64,000 nucleotides of DNA from Piscicola geometra (Eukaryota > Annelida > Clitellata > Hirudinida > Piscicolidae). The stretch is from positions 7,092,361-7,156,360 of the forward strand of contig OX030960.1 of assembly GCA_943735955.1 (NCBI GenBank). The letters run 5' to 3'. The translations under genes were made by a program, and so were the position numbers. Within the stretch, counting starts at the first letter, position 1, and each line of letters begins with the position of its first letter. A model generated the notes under the pieces. That model did not search any database. It was given only the letters and a program-made list of their open reading frames with translations, and was not told the DNA's origin. Positions 20,301-34,100 of the stretch are shown piece after piece.

Positions 20301-21880
20301 GATTAACGCCGTACTTAAAACAGATTTCATCCTTCTATGGATTATAATGAAGAAGCATAAAAATAATTGTTGTTTTAAAATATAATTAAAAGTGTGTTGA
20401 GGTGTTAGCTAGCGATTCATTTAAATTAAATTAGTTTTTACCCTAAACTTTAAATACCGTAAGGTTTCAAAAATTAAAATTATTATGAAAATTGGAATTT
20501 TATTTTCAGTGAAGATTCACCCATGAAGTTTCCGAGTTCTTACTTCGTCTGTTGCTTTCTTTCAGATGAATAGTGTCGACATGTGGAATGTTGCAGAGCA
20601 CTAAAAAATAATTCAGTTGCATGAGCTTCAAATTCTTGAAGCATGAAAACATCCTAAAGCCGGAAACTTCTGAGTTTTACAAAAATCAGTTTCGCAGTGA
20701 AAAAAGCAGCTTCACGACGACAAAGCTTATTCGTAAAGCCCCAATGAGAATTGTTTAAATTGGATTTTGGAAGATTGCTAGAGTTAAGAAAGGATTGCAT
20801 TAGAAGAAACCTTCAAAGTGAAACCAGAGCTTAATTTCGAGTGTCATTTTAAGTGATTTTGGTAACGTGTGATGATTGGAAGCACATGTGACAAAAACCA
20901 AAAAAGTTTTAATTTTTTTATTTTTTAAGAATAGATTTTAAAACTAAATATTTTTTTATAGTGCATGAGAAGATGTGACCTATTCTGATGAATTCGAATG
21001 TCGCAAAATAAACGCATTAGTTAATAGAAGAATTAAGTGAAAATGAAATGATGAAAAAATAAGAAAAATTCTTGATGAAAGAATTATGAGACCTCTTAAA
21101 GAAGACAAACACAAACAAATGGTATAAAAATTAATTTAGTTGTGAAAAAAAAAGTTATGTTATATTTACAGTATATAGCTTATAAATAATTTATTATTTG
21201 CAGATCACACGGAAGTTTTATTGAAAGCTATATGATAATTTTGAAAAGAAGCTCTAACTTCAAAAAAATACTTTTTTGAAGTTAAAGAATATTTATCGAC
21301 GTATAAAAATGTTTGGAAACACTCTCAATGCATTGTAATTGAAATAGTTGCTCGTAAACTTAAAATAGAAAAGAACTAAAAGCTTTTAAAAAATATGTTA
21401 TGATCAAATAAACTGCACTGTGATAGCAAACAATAGTGAAATGGATTTGCTTCAAAAAAGCTTTCAAACTTTTCGTTTTGCTGAAGAAATGAATGCATCG
21501 AAAAGATTTGGGTGTTTAAACATAGAATCCCAAAAATTTGAAGAGGACTAAAAACGTGGAAAACTAAGAAAGATGTTAAAACATTAAAAAAAATTTCAGC
21601 TTGTATGCTTTATCTGGAATTTTGAAAAAGAAATAGGGTATATTGGTTGTAAAGAAATAATTAAATTAAGGAAAAAGATGAAAGCAAAGTTTTTGAAAAA
21701 AAATGGTTTTTATGCCTACATCTTCAAGTTAAAAAATATAATTTGAATGCTTTTTCAGACGTATAATGAAGTATTTTGGTCATTCTAAAACTATATACAG
21801 AAGATTCGTCGTAATGCTCAAAAGTAAATGATGAGAATTATTTTTTAAATTTATTTCAAAAGTTTTTTCATACAATTAAA
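17351..21880. other. AT-rich DNA, no gene called
   Basis: A short plus-strand frame at 17369-17572 contains GLWYRCGKG, but it has no supporting exons. CAT/CGT triplet repeats lie near 19860-20005, ending in a short CAG run. The rest shows no coding or element signal to me. Confidence 0.4.
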
Positions 21881-21885
21881 AACAC

Positions 21886-22245
21886 AGGGAAGCGACGATG
21901 TGGCTCCCTTCCAGAGGCGGCAAATCTTGGGGGGGTTCTACCCAGCATGGACGACCCTGGAGGGTCCTGGGGTCTGGACCCTCCCCCTTTCCCACTTAAA
22001 AAACATTTTGTAACTTCTGTTTTGATACCAATATTTATGTAAGTACGGTAAGTAAGCAACAAAATTTTTTTTAGACAGCTATTACTATAACTACACATAC
22101 TCACAATGTATTACTATACAAACATACTGCTTTATGCCATATTTGACGATTATGCTCGTATCAAAACAAGAGTCTAAAAATGTTTTTGATGAAAAAAGTG
22201 CGGGGGTCCACATTAAGGCGGACCCCTCAGGATCGCTGCCCATGC
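21886..22245. mobile_element. Possible decayed DNA-transposon remnant (GC-rich ends)
   Basis: Two GC-rich patches in very AT-rich DNA, at 21886-21985 and 22198-22245, have loosely similar inverted termini (CAGGGAAGCGACG on the left; CATGGGCAGCGATCC read on the minus strand at the right). The G-run ends recall non-autonomous hAT elements. No clean target duplication is seen. Confidence 0.25.
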
Positions 22246-24990
22246 TCCTTTCTACATCTCTTTTTAAATAGTTGTTTGAAAAAGTTGTTGTAAGAGTGGT
22301 GAAATGAACATTCGAAAATGTTCCGCATCTCTATTAGAGAGTAATTAAGATGGAAACACTCCATCAATGAGGGAGTCATTTCTGACGGAGACTGATTGAT
22401 CGTAATGACTTGCAATGGTGGTATAATGAAGAAAAACGACAAGCGAGTTTGAAAAAGGCGATGAACAAATCATTAGGAAGCCAGTACGGAGGTATTCTGC
22501 GAAAGATGTGAAAGAGATGAGTGATTGGAAAGTCAATGCAGCTTCTTGGGGCAGTCTAGGGTGTACTTCAAAAATTTGAAAGATTATTGAATGAATATTT
22601 TACAAAAAGTGTACTTTTTTATATATAAAATAATTTAAAGTAAAAAAAACTCACAAAAAAGTTATTAGTTATAAAATATAAAAACTACAAAAAAATATAT
22701 AAAGTATAAAAAAAATATAAATATAAAAAATATATAAAGTATAAAAAATAATGAAATGATAAAACTTGTATAAAAATTATTGTAAAAAGAAATAAAATTT
22801 TAGAATTGGTCTAAAAAGAAAACTTTCAGAAAAATAGATGGAAGTTGGAAAAACAAAGACACGAGTCTATAAGAGGAAAATGTAAAAAATAATGCCGAAA
22901 AAGAAAATAAATAAAAAAGACTAAAACATATTTTAAAAAACAAGTTAAATATGCAATGTGAGGTATCTTTAAAGTTAAAGTGAATTTTTTTGCCAAATAT
23001 TTTTACATGAAAAGCTAAAATATGTATAAAACAAATAATTTCAAAAATGCATGAAATGAAAAGCACATGAAAGTGTTTTTCTAAAAAGTTTTAAGATATA
23101 GATGAAAGATCGTGGATATTTTTTCTAATTTAACTCTGATCTAACTCTCATTTACATGCCTTACTTCATGGAAGAAAAAACTGAAAAGATTTTTGTTTTT
23201 ATACTTTTGATTGATTGAAAAACGATTTGTATAAGGTTTTACAATACTAAGAACTCAACTTTTTTTAATTAATCAAGAATTTGCTTTTTGAAAGTGTCTA
23301 GATTTGTATTTATTTGAAAGTTTTTGACAACTATTAATAGCTTTCAAGTAAAAATTTTGTTTAAAAGAAATATTTTGAAGTTCTGTTTTATTATTAAAAA
23401 TTTCTATTTATACATTTTTTCAAAGTATAAAAAAATCTCTAGAATTAAAAGATACTTTCAGCATCGGCACGAACAATTCAGATAAAAGTTTTCCAGAATA
23501 GCGTGAAAATGTGAAAATTGAGTTAAGAGACAAGAATATTTTCCAACTTGAAAATAGATAAAACTCAAAATAAATGGAAAATTTAGTCATAGTTTTATAT
23601 TGTAAAAATCTCTTTTAAGAGCTTATTTTAGACAGTTAAAATAACTAATGTAGCATTTTTATTATTAACAAAAATAAATAAATTAGAAAAAGATCAAATA
23701 AGACCATCAAAGAACCCTTTCATTACTTATTTGTGCCCATGATACCGTAAGACCGTATAAATCAATTTGTAGCAGCACCATCCAGCCTTTAACTTTGATC
23801 CATTACCTCATCGAGCTATATGGTCAGAAGATTTGAATTTGATGTTTAAAATTGAATTCAAGCTTTGAGCTCAAGCGCTTGTTGAAAGAGGTAAAATGAA
23901 TGCTCAAGTGAATGATGGATGAATTAATCAGTGGATGAGCGAATTTTGACAAATGTTTAAACCTTGTGTTTTCCAAAAAAATGAAGCGTAAAGTCGCTGA
24001 CCTGCAAAATGCTGTGCAGATAAATGGTTGTTTATTACAATAAAACGGCTATAGGATGTGTATGTTTGAAATTAATATTCACTATTTATCATTTTTTTTC
24101 AAGGCGAAATTTTAGATTCAATCTGTTAATGGATGTAAAAATAAAAAAGTAACGCGTGTCACAAAATCTTCTAGGAAGAAAGTGTGCTGTATCTGAAAGA
24201 GAAGAAAAAGATAGATGAACGGATGAAATTCAGGATTGAGTAGTTATCAGAAAAGTCAATAGAGACTTCAAAACGCAAAGAACTTTGTTTAGGATAAATG
24301 AAAGGTTTTGGTGGTGGTGGAGGCTTATGGTGGAAAATGACGCTCGATAGGTGGTGTTTGCAACTTTGAAAAATATATAAATTAAAATCAACAGAATATT
24401 CAAATAATCGTAGAAGCATGAAAATTTCACATTTTAATGAAGATTAATAATTTTTCATAAATGTGTTCATTTAAGTCTTTTATTTTAAGGCAGTAAAACA
24501 ACAAATAAATAAATAAGGGTGTTGGAAGGCAAGAGGAGAAGCGGAGGAAGAAGAAAGAAAGGAAAGCTTGGATGGGTGAAAAAAAGAATTTGGCAATAAT
24601 CAGATTAGGAAGCGGGTATGAAAATTTTGAATTTTTGTTACCCAACCCAACATGTCAATTCTAACTCAATAATGTTCCTCCAATTAATACAGTAATTGTA
24701 GAATGGGAAAATTAAAAAGATGAATAAGAGATGTTTTGGATGGAGTAATGAAGGGATGGATGGGAAGTTGGAAGAATAAATGATGAACGGGTAGTTGGAA
24801 GGATGTATTGAGCAGATCAAACCAAGTTGAGACATTGTACATGGAAAATAAAAACAGTGTCTAAGCAGACTAGGAAGATTTCAATACGAGTTGAAGAACA
24901 ATGCACATTTATAATGTTTGAACCTCTATCCGCCATTCTTTCGTGCATTTAACATTCCGATTCATCATGCATTCTTGCCTTCTGTAGCTG
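22246..24990. other. AT-rich DNA, no gene called
   Basis: Very AT-rich, with A/T homopolymer runs and ATATAAA words near 22610-22760. The minus-strand frames at 24171-24835 are compositional and have no recognisable domain. Confidence 0.4.
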
Positions 24991-24998
24991 TTTGTGCA

Positions 24999-26505
24999 TT
25001 AGAGGTCGGACATGGACGATTTTTCATTCCCGGTCCCATCCCGTTCCCGAAATTTGTTTTCTCGTCCCGTCCCGTTCCCGATGGGACATCAGAATTTCGA
25101 TTCCCGTCCCGTCCCGTTCACGCAACTCGATTCCCGGTCCCGACCCGTTCCCGAAACTTTTTTTGTTTTTTTATTCATTTTCGCTGCCGTTTTCACTGGT
25201 CCCAAACTTGCTAGTTTTAACATTTCTTAACATTCATTATTTGAAAGTCAGAGAATATTTCTTTTAATGAAATAAAAAAACACGATTTAAATTTCAAATA
25301 TTTATTGAAATGAAAGTATTGAAGTTAGTCATTGTTTTTGAGTTATTCGATCAAGTCTTTATTGCTTTTCACACAGGTTAAACCGTTAAGAGTTTCAGCT
25401 TTCAAATGAGATGATTTTGGGTCTGAAGTTAAACGACCACAAATTGAAAAATTCCGTTCACAGGGAATATAACTTGCAGATATATTGAAAAAAATTTTGG
25501 CTACTTCTTGTAGTATTTTAAAATAGCTCATTTTACTCCAATTAAATAAAACATCTTTATAATCTTCAATTTTTTGGGACGTAATTGTGAATATTTGTAC
25601 AATTCATCCCCTTCTGAATTTTTTTCTTCGTTCATTATTATTAATTCTTCAGCAACGTTAGAAATATGTTTTTTGACGACATTCGTATTCTCCACAACTG
25701 CAAATATAAAATCATTCGTATAATTTGATAGTATAATAATTTTATTATAATTTTTACGTTATAAAAACAAACATAATAGGTCTAAATAACCATCATTTGT
25801 TTTTTTTCTCAACGGCACTGCAGCTTGGTCTGGCTGTACAAAATAGAATTAAATGTTCTCTAATGAATGTCTTGGTATTTATTTCTCTTCTATCCCAAAC
25901 TTTTTTCCTATTATTCTTTCATACTGGGGATGCAACAGACATGCTGTCATACGAATAAGATCTATGGCATCTTTTCTTTTGTCGAAATGATCAACTGAGC
26001 AATCATTTGGAAATTAATCATTCAAATTCAAAGTATTAATTTATAAAATTAAAATAATATAACTGACGATTTTGATTCCATCTGAAAAGTTTTCATCATC
26101 ACCCATTTGTTCTAATCTCCCTAATCTTTGGACTCACTCAATCAATCAATCACCATAACAACTTCAAATGTAGTGTTGGAGATTTCGACATTGGCAATGG
26201 TGGCTTCGTTATACATTTATATTGCATTTAATACTTATTTTAAGTACGGAGGATCGATGAAATAAAGATTTCCATACTTAGAAGTTTGCTGAAAAATCAT
26301 TGTTAAAGAATCCAATCCCAATAACCGTTATTCCCGTTTTTCCCGTTCCCGATTTAAAAGTTGATTCCCGTTCCCGTCTTTTCCCGTTCCCGATTTGAAT
26401 GTTGATTCTCGTTCCCGTTCCCGTCCCGAAAACCTATTCCCGGTTCCCGACTTTTCCCGTCCCGAAATTTATTTTCATTCCCGTTCCCGCATGTGGCATC
26501 CTCGT
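24999..26505 (-). mobile_element. Decayed hAT-family DNA transposon
   Basis: The minus-strand frame 25531-25343 ends in a good match to the hAT C-terminal dimerisation region: ASYIPCERNFSICGRL, then a spaced LNGL and KSNKDL. In the family this segment reads SSA-SER-FS-AG, then LK-N. The rest of the transposase (about 25540-26100) is broken by stops. Both ends carry dense subterminal repeats of TCCCG/CCCGTTCCCG (25025-25155 and 26325-26490). Outer ends look like imperfect inverted repeats: TTAGAGGTCGGACATG at 24999, and CGAGGATGCCACATG on the minus strand near 26505. Candidate 8-bp flanks (TTTGTGCA and TTTGCTCT) match poorly. It is an inactive fossil copy. Confidence 0.6.
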
Positions 26506-28052
26506 TTGCTCTTTTTTCAAACTGATCGCGTCCTCATCCCTCAAAAAACCGCCTTGAAAAGCCACAATTGCTCGGAAATGTGTTCAAGTTAATCGTTCTC
26601 GAAGCCGAGAATCGATGGTCGTTAAATCCTTAAAAGCGCCATAAAATAGGAGAAAAAATCTAAATATTTAATTAGTTTTCAATGGGATTCATAACTCCTG
26701 CTTCAATTCATAAATTCATACCCTCTCATCGTTCCGCATTTTAATCTTTTTATTTTATTTTATAACTCTTGGAAAAATATTTGTTTGTTTGAAGAGCAAT
26801 GGTGATGTGAGAAGCGTTTAAACGTCATGAGATGTCACGGTGACTTTGTGGTTTTCTATTGGCTGCTGTCTATTTGAAATGAAACGTGCTTTTGCTTCCA
26901 TAAAGATGCTGCTTACATTCCTTTATTTTGTAAGAAAAAACTTTTTTGGCAATTTTTTACATTTGAATATTTAATCTTCAGTTAATCTTCATGTTCTAAG
27001 TTATGAAAAGTTAGTATTTTTAATTTGAATAAAAAGTAATTAAAAAAGCAATTAGTTTTTGCAAACACCTATGCTGATGAGAAAAAACGTTTTAAAAGTT
27101 TAAAAAACATTTTTCCAGCAAACGAAATGTTCTTCGAACAATTAGAACTTTTGAGACATCAACAATCTTAACACATATGAAAAGACAAATCTCTGTGTCG
27201 CTCAAAAAAAAGCTGAAACATTATTCCAGTTTTTTCTTTTGTTTTTTCATCTGTGAGAAATTTGTTTATTTATTTAAATCTTTTATAATTTTTTGCAAAA
27301 CGATAATGTTTTTGAGGCTTAATTTTCTACAACTTTTTAAACATCTCACATAAATTATTATATCTGAACTTAAAAACTACCCAAACCTGTTTATTTCCTA
27401 GTTTTTTTAGTTTGCTGAGTCTTGGAAGTTTATTTATTTTTCGCGCAATTTCGCCGTTTTTAAAAAACATTCACAAATTTTATTCAAGTTGTAAACAAAA
27501 CATTTGTCTTATTTAGCATTTGATTGGTTTGAAGTATTTGCTACATATAATGGTCTTTTAAAATAATAGTCTATTAAAATAATAGTCAATTAAAATAATA
27601 GTCAATTAAAATAATAGTCTATTAAAATAATAGTCTATTAAAATAATAGTCTATTAAAATAATAGTCTATTAAAATAATAGTCTATTAAAATAATAGTCT
27701 ATTAAAATAATAGTCTATTAAAATAATAGTCTATTAAAATAATAGTCTATTAAAATAATAGTCTATTAAAATAATAGTCTATTAAAATAATAGTCTATTA
27801 AAATAATAGTCTATTAAAATAATAGTCTATTAAAATAATAGTCTATTAAAATAATAGTCTATTAAAATAATAGTCTATTAAAATAATAGTCTATTAAAAT
27901 AATAGTCTATTAAAATAATAGTCTATTAAAATAATAGTCTATTAAAATAATAGTCTATTAAAATAATAGTCTATTAAAATAATAGTCTATTAAAATAATA
28001 GTCTATTAAAATAATAGTCTATTAAAATAATAGTCTATTAAAATAATAGTCT
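26048..28052. repeat. Segmental tandem duplication, first unit
   Basis: Starts at ATTAAAATAATATAACTG and runs through the right end of the hAT element, about 1 kb of AT-rich sequence and a minisatellite array. The same sequence restarts at 28053, an offset of 2005 bases, with only scattered single-base differences. No gene is seen in it. Confidence 0.93.
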
Positions 28053-28063
28053 ATTAAAATAAT
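27553..28063. repeat. 16-bp minisatellite array 1, about 32 units
   Basis: Unit TCTATTAAAATAATAG. The first few units vary (TCAATT for TCTATT, and a leading TCTTTTAAAATAATAG); the rest look identical. Each unit contains CTATTA-AAA-TAATAG, a perfect 6-bp stem with a 3-base loop. Confidence 0.95.
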
Positions 28064-30386
28064 ATAACTGACGATTTTGATTCCATCTGAAAAGTTTTCA
28101 TCATCACCCATTTGTTCTAATCTCCCTAATCTTTGGACTCACTCAATCAATCAATCACCATAACAACTTCAAATGTAGTGTTGGAGATTTCGACATTGGC
28201 AATGGTGGCTTCGTTATACATTTATATTGCATTTAATACTTATTTTAAGTACGGAGGATCGATGAAATAAAGATTTCCATACTTAGAAGTTTGCTGAAAA
28301 ATCATTGTTAAAGAATCCAATCCCAATAACCGTTATTCCCGTTTTTCCCGTTCCCGATTTAAAAGTTGATTCCCGTTCCCGTCTTTTCCCGTTCCCGATT
28401 TGAATGTTGATTCCCGTTCCCGTTCCCGTCCCGAAAACCTATTCCCGGTTCCCGACTTTTCCCGTCCCGAAATTTATTTTCATTCCCGTTCCCGCATGTG
28501 GCATCCTCGTTTGCTCTTTTTTCAAACTGATCGCGTCCTCATCCCTCAAAAAACCGCATTGAAAAGCCACAATTGCTCGGAAATGTGTTCAAGTTAATCG
28601 TTCTCGAAGCCGAGAATCGATGGTCGTTAAATCCTTAAAAGCGCCATAAAATAGGAGAAAAAATCTAAATATTTAATTAGTTTTCAATGGGATTCATAAC
28701 TCCTGCTTCAATACATAAATTCATACCCTCTTATCGTTCCGCATTTAAATCTTTTTATTTTATTTTATAACTCTTGGAAAAATATTTGTTTGTTTGAAGA
28801 GCAATGGTGATGTGAGAAGCGTTTAAACGTCATGAGATGTCACGGTGACTTTGTGGTTTTCTATTGGCTGCTGTCTATTTGAAATGAAACGTGCTTTTGC
28901 TTCCATAAAGATGCTGCTTACATTCCTTTATTTTGTAAGAAAAAACTTTTTTGGCAATTTTTTACATTTGAATATTTAATCTTCAGTTAATCTTCATGTT
29001 CTAAGTTATGAAAAGTTAGTATTTTTAATTTGAATAAAAAGTAATTAAAAAAGCAATTAGTTTTTGCAAACACCTATGCTGATGAGAAAAAACGTTTTAA
29101 AAGTTGAAAAAACATTTTTCCAGCAAACGAAATGCTCTTCGAACAATTAGAACTTTTGAGACATCAACAATCTTAACACATATGAAAAGACAAATCTCTG
29201 TGTCGCTCAAAAAAAGCTGAAACATTATTCCAGTTTTTTCTTTTGTTTTTTCATCTGTGAGAAATTTGTTTATTCATTTAAATTTTTTATAATTTTTTGC
29301 AAAACGATAATGTTTTTGAGGCTTAATTTTCTAAAATTTTTTAAACATCTCACATAAATTATTATATCTGACCTTAAAAACTACCCAAACCTGTTTATTT
29401 CATAGTTTTTTTAGTTTGCTGAGTCTTGGAAGTTTATTTATTTTTCGCGCAATTTCGCCGTTTTTAAAAAACATTCACAAATTTTATTCAAGTTGTAAAC
29501 AAAACATTTGTCTTACTTAGCATTTGATTGGTTTGAAGTATTTGCTACATATAATGGTCTTTTAAAATAATAGTCTATTAAAATAATAGTCTATTAAAAT
29601 AATAGTCTATTAAAATAATAGTCTATTAAAATAATAGTCTATTAAAATAATAGTCTATTAAAATAATAGTCTATTAAAATAATAGTCTATTAAAATAATA
29701 GTCTATTAAAATAATAGTCTATTAAAATAATAGTCTATTAAAATAATAGTCTATTAAAATAATAGTCTATTAAAATAATAGTCTATTAAAATAATAGTCT
29801 ATTAAAATAATAGTCTATTAAAATAATAGTCTATTAAAATAATAGTCTATTAAAATAATAGTCTATTAAAATAATAGTCTATTAAAATAATAGTCTATTA
29901 AAATAATAGTCTATTAAAATAATAGTCTATTAAAATAATAGTCTATTAAAATAATAGTCTATTAAAATAATAGTCTATTAAAATAATAGTCTATTAAAAT
30001 AATAGTCTATTAAAATAATAGTCTATTAAAATAATAGTCTATTAAAATAATAGTCTATTAAAATAATAGTCTATTAAAATAATAGTCTATTAAAATAATA
30101 GTCTATTAAAATAATAGTCTATTAAAATAATAGTCTATTAAAATAATAGTCTATTAAAATAATAGTCTATTAAAATAATAGTCTATTAAAATAATAGTCT
30201 ATTAAAATAATAGTCTATTAAAATAATAGTCTATTAAAATAATAGTCTATTAAAATAATAGTCTATTAAAATAATAGTCTATTAAAATAATAGTCTATTA
30301 AAATAATAGTCTATTAAAATAATAGTCTATTAAAATAATAGTCTATTAAAATAATAGTCTATTAAAATAATAGTCTATTAAAAATA
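28053..30386. repeat. Segmental tandem duplication, second unit
   Basis: Second copy of the block at 26048, again containing the right-hand hAT terminal repeats, ending in a longer minisatellite array. A few substitutions (for example near 28412 and 28558) separate it from the first copy, so the duplication is recent. Confidence 0.93.
29557..30386. repeat. 16-bp minisatellite array 2, about 52 units
   Basis: Same palindromic unit as array 1, more uniform and longer, running into unique sequence after a variant unit TCTATTAAAAATAGAAC. Confidence 0.95.
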
Positions 30387-30844
30387 GAACAAATTTTTTT
30401 CAATTCGACTTTATAGTTTTTCATTTTATTTTTCCTATTTTTTATACAAGTTCCTTCAATTTTTTACAAATTAGCTTTTAAAATATATGAAATATATTGA
30501 AGATTTTCAAATGCCTGGCGAAACACATTTTAAAATTCATTATTCAAAGCCTTTATTTTCATATGTATAATTTTTTACAAATTTATTAGAAAAAATATTT
30601 TATTAATGTTAAAAAACTGAAGCATCATTTTTTACACTTTCCTAATTTAACGACTTTTTCCCACTCTTCTTCCTTCCAACCATCCTTTCACCACTCACCT
30701 CCAACTCTCAGACAGACGAAAGAAAGAACAAAAACCATCCACAACTGCCTTATGCTCAGCATCATCTGTTGAGTAAGGTCACAAAAATCATAATCATTAT
30801 CATCATCGTCATTGTCGTCATCGTCATTTTCGTCATCGACATAA

Positions 30845-31132
<288 letters not shown>

Positions 31133-31134
31133 CC

Positions 31135-34100
31135 ATTATCCCGCAATCAGTTTCTTTTCCTTCCTTTCAAACCCTTCATCTTTCTCTTCCACTACTACCT
31201 TCTTTTCACATCTACCAATGGTAGTTTCTACCATAAATTGTTTTTCGACAACAAATTTTCATTTTTCTTTTTTATTCATGAAATAAAAAGTCGCTTGAAC
31301 ACCTTCTTTGCATTCAATACATTCTTTGACGTCTTTTCAACTCATTCATATCTTTTGTTCTTTTCTTAAATTTCCAATTCAAAATTTCGATTTTTTAAAA
31401 TTCTCTTTTCTTTCTTTAAACACGTTTTTTTCAAATCAAACATGATAATACACAACTTGCAAAATAACAGAATAGTTCCAGACAAGCCTCCACCCTCCAT
31501 CCTGACTATCTCCAACAAGATCATCTCAGCAGGGCAGATCTTTATTGCGCCCCTAAATGCACTCTTGTCATCATTCAAACCCTTCATAGTCGTAGTTTGA
31601 AACTAGAAAAAAAAAAAAAAATTCTTTTTTTTCAAAGAGATTTTTATGAAGCATCAAAATTAGACAAGTATATTCTTTTAAATCTATAAGGTTTCTATGA
31701 GTTCTCCAATCACTTAAGCAGGTACTATGTCACTGAATCCACACCAATAATCCGAAAATCTCCACTGTTTGCCCTTGTAAATACCTCCTAAATTATTCCG
31801 CCTCATTAGGCCTATTTATTCACTCAATCTCTCATCTATTCCCCCTTCGACCTGGTTTCATTTACATTCCATTCATCGTTGTATCTACCATTACCGCATC
31901 CATTAATGCTGCTTTCTCAATTAATCTGGAGTGTATGGCACTTTGAAATGGTTCTTGAAACTTCCTTTTTTAATATAAAATGTTTTATTTCCGAATAGAC
32001 GACACTTTGTTTCAGAATTAGTTTCGAAGCATTATTTTTGTTGCTTCTAATTCAGCCCTCATTTAATCAGATGAAAAAAACGCTCTTTCTACTTCCTGCT
32101 ATTCAATCAATTGTGTTTAAAATAAATTCCTAATTTTCCAACAAAGTCTATCTAAACAAACACAAAAAACTCATTTCAACATAGATTTTTGTGCATGTTT
32201 AGTTATTTACTTTTTGATTTTGTAATTACAACTACATATTAGAGGTGTGCATGGGCCGCTTTATCATCTCTCGTTATCTTCATATTTAATATCAATATCA
32301 AATATCAATTTATGATATGAGTAGTATACAGACCAAAACATTAAAATGCACTTCACTCCATAAAATGTTCTTTTTTTTTTAAAAATTCAATTGTGCGATT
32401 AAAAAAACAATTTTGTTACAAAAAACTATTACAAAAATTACAAAGTTTTTTTACTCTATGCTCTTAATGCCAACAGTTGCATTTCCCCCTCCATCAAATA
32501 ATTTGGTGTTCCATTTTCTCATTAAAGTAAAAAAAATTGTTATTACAATCATTAGAATGATTGGTTAACGTATTCGGAGATTTGTTAAGCCGTTGACAAC
32601 AAATAAAATTGTCAAAGCCCTTATATTGATGGTGTGGGTTTTTGTAAAAAACACACAATAACCGACATTTTTTAAATTTTTATTAATTCAAAAAGTAATA
32701 TCAACCTGAGATCAAATGACGTTGGTCAGATTACCAATATAACGTTTGAAATTGCTATTTAAATCCTAAAAAGGCCTCCCCGTATCGCCTAATGATATGA
32801 CCATCAATCAACCTAACTATTCTCACAATTCAAGCTTTATTGATTGTTTGAGATTTATTCTTCAGCGATCAACATTCAAAAAAAAGTAATGCCACAATAT
32901 ACAATTTCAAAACTCTATAATCCCTAAATAACCTCTTACAAACCTGTAACAATTTTTCGTGTGTTAAGATTATTTCTGAAGTTTTTTCTGAAGAAAATAC
33001 GTCCTTCCAGCAATATGAAAATCAAATAATCATAAATTGGAGGCTCCCTTGTGCTCCATAAACCATGAACCGTTTAAGCAGGCCAAACAGTGTTGCTTCT
33101 CATTGATTTTTCTTCAAGTTGAGTTCAAACTATTCTCAAAACTGAGAAACTTTATTCAGTAGTTACAAGAAGCATCACATTCTTTTCACAAACGTTCGTT
33201 AAATTTTTTTTTTTTCAATTTAAAAAAAATACAATTTACAACAACCAAACGACTTTTAAAAGCAACTTTTTAAAATGTACTTTTCACTTATTTTAAGCGG
33301 CTTGATTAGAAGTTATTTGATTTTTCTTCGCTTCTAATTTTAATTCAGTATCCGCGCTAATGACGAGATATTAAAACTGCATTAATTAAAATTTACTCAT
33401 TGTTTTTAAGGAGCATACTAAGGTATGTCGCACGACATCAATGTCGACTACAACATTCTCAAAAGTTCTCTCTTTCTTGCATTGTTCCGTTTCTGTATAC
33501 ATTTAACATTTAAATTTTTAGAGAAAAAGTATTTTTAAGAGTAAAAACATTTTACACATTTTTTAATAAATTATCTTAAAAACAGCAGGTATGAACATGT
33601 GATTTTTCGATATAAATGCATTACATTTTCAATAAATGTCTGTTTAATAAGATATATTATGTATCAAATCTTTTAATGTTATTTTATTTCATTTTAACTT
33701 TTTTAATGACCCTTGAAACGTTTAATGTTCGTTCAGGTTCAACGACATCTATTCAACGACTTTCACTACACGTTGTTACCCATTCATGTCGGTGGAAGAG
33801 AAAGCACTCACCTCTAAAGCCTGCAGTCCATACTCTTGCAAGTTCATATCTATGAGTTTCTTGAAAGACTTTTTAGCTTTTGAGTTTTTCAAAGAAAAAG
33901 AATAAATAATAAATTTTAAAGTTTAAGAAAATCTTATGCTTTCTAAAGCCTTCCAGCTTAGAAAAGACATTTTATTAGGAATTTAAAAAGCTTTTTTTGT
34001 TACTTTTGTTTTTAATTGTTTGAATCTATCACTGAAAATCTTTCCATTAAATAAATAGAACTCAGTTACTCGGCAATCTTCTTACAGACGATATTATATT

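Noticed and set aside
27553..30386. Possible CRISPR-like array
   Set aside because: Head-to-tail 16-bp units without spacers in an animal genome; it is a minisatellite.
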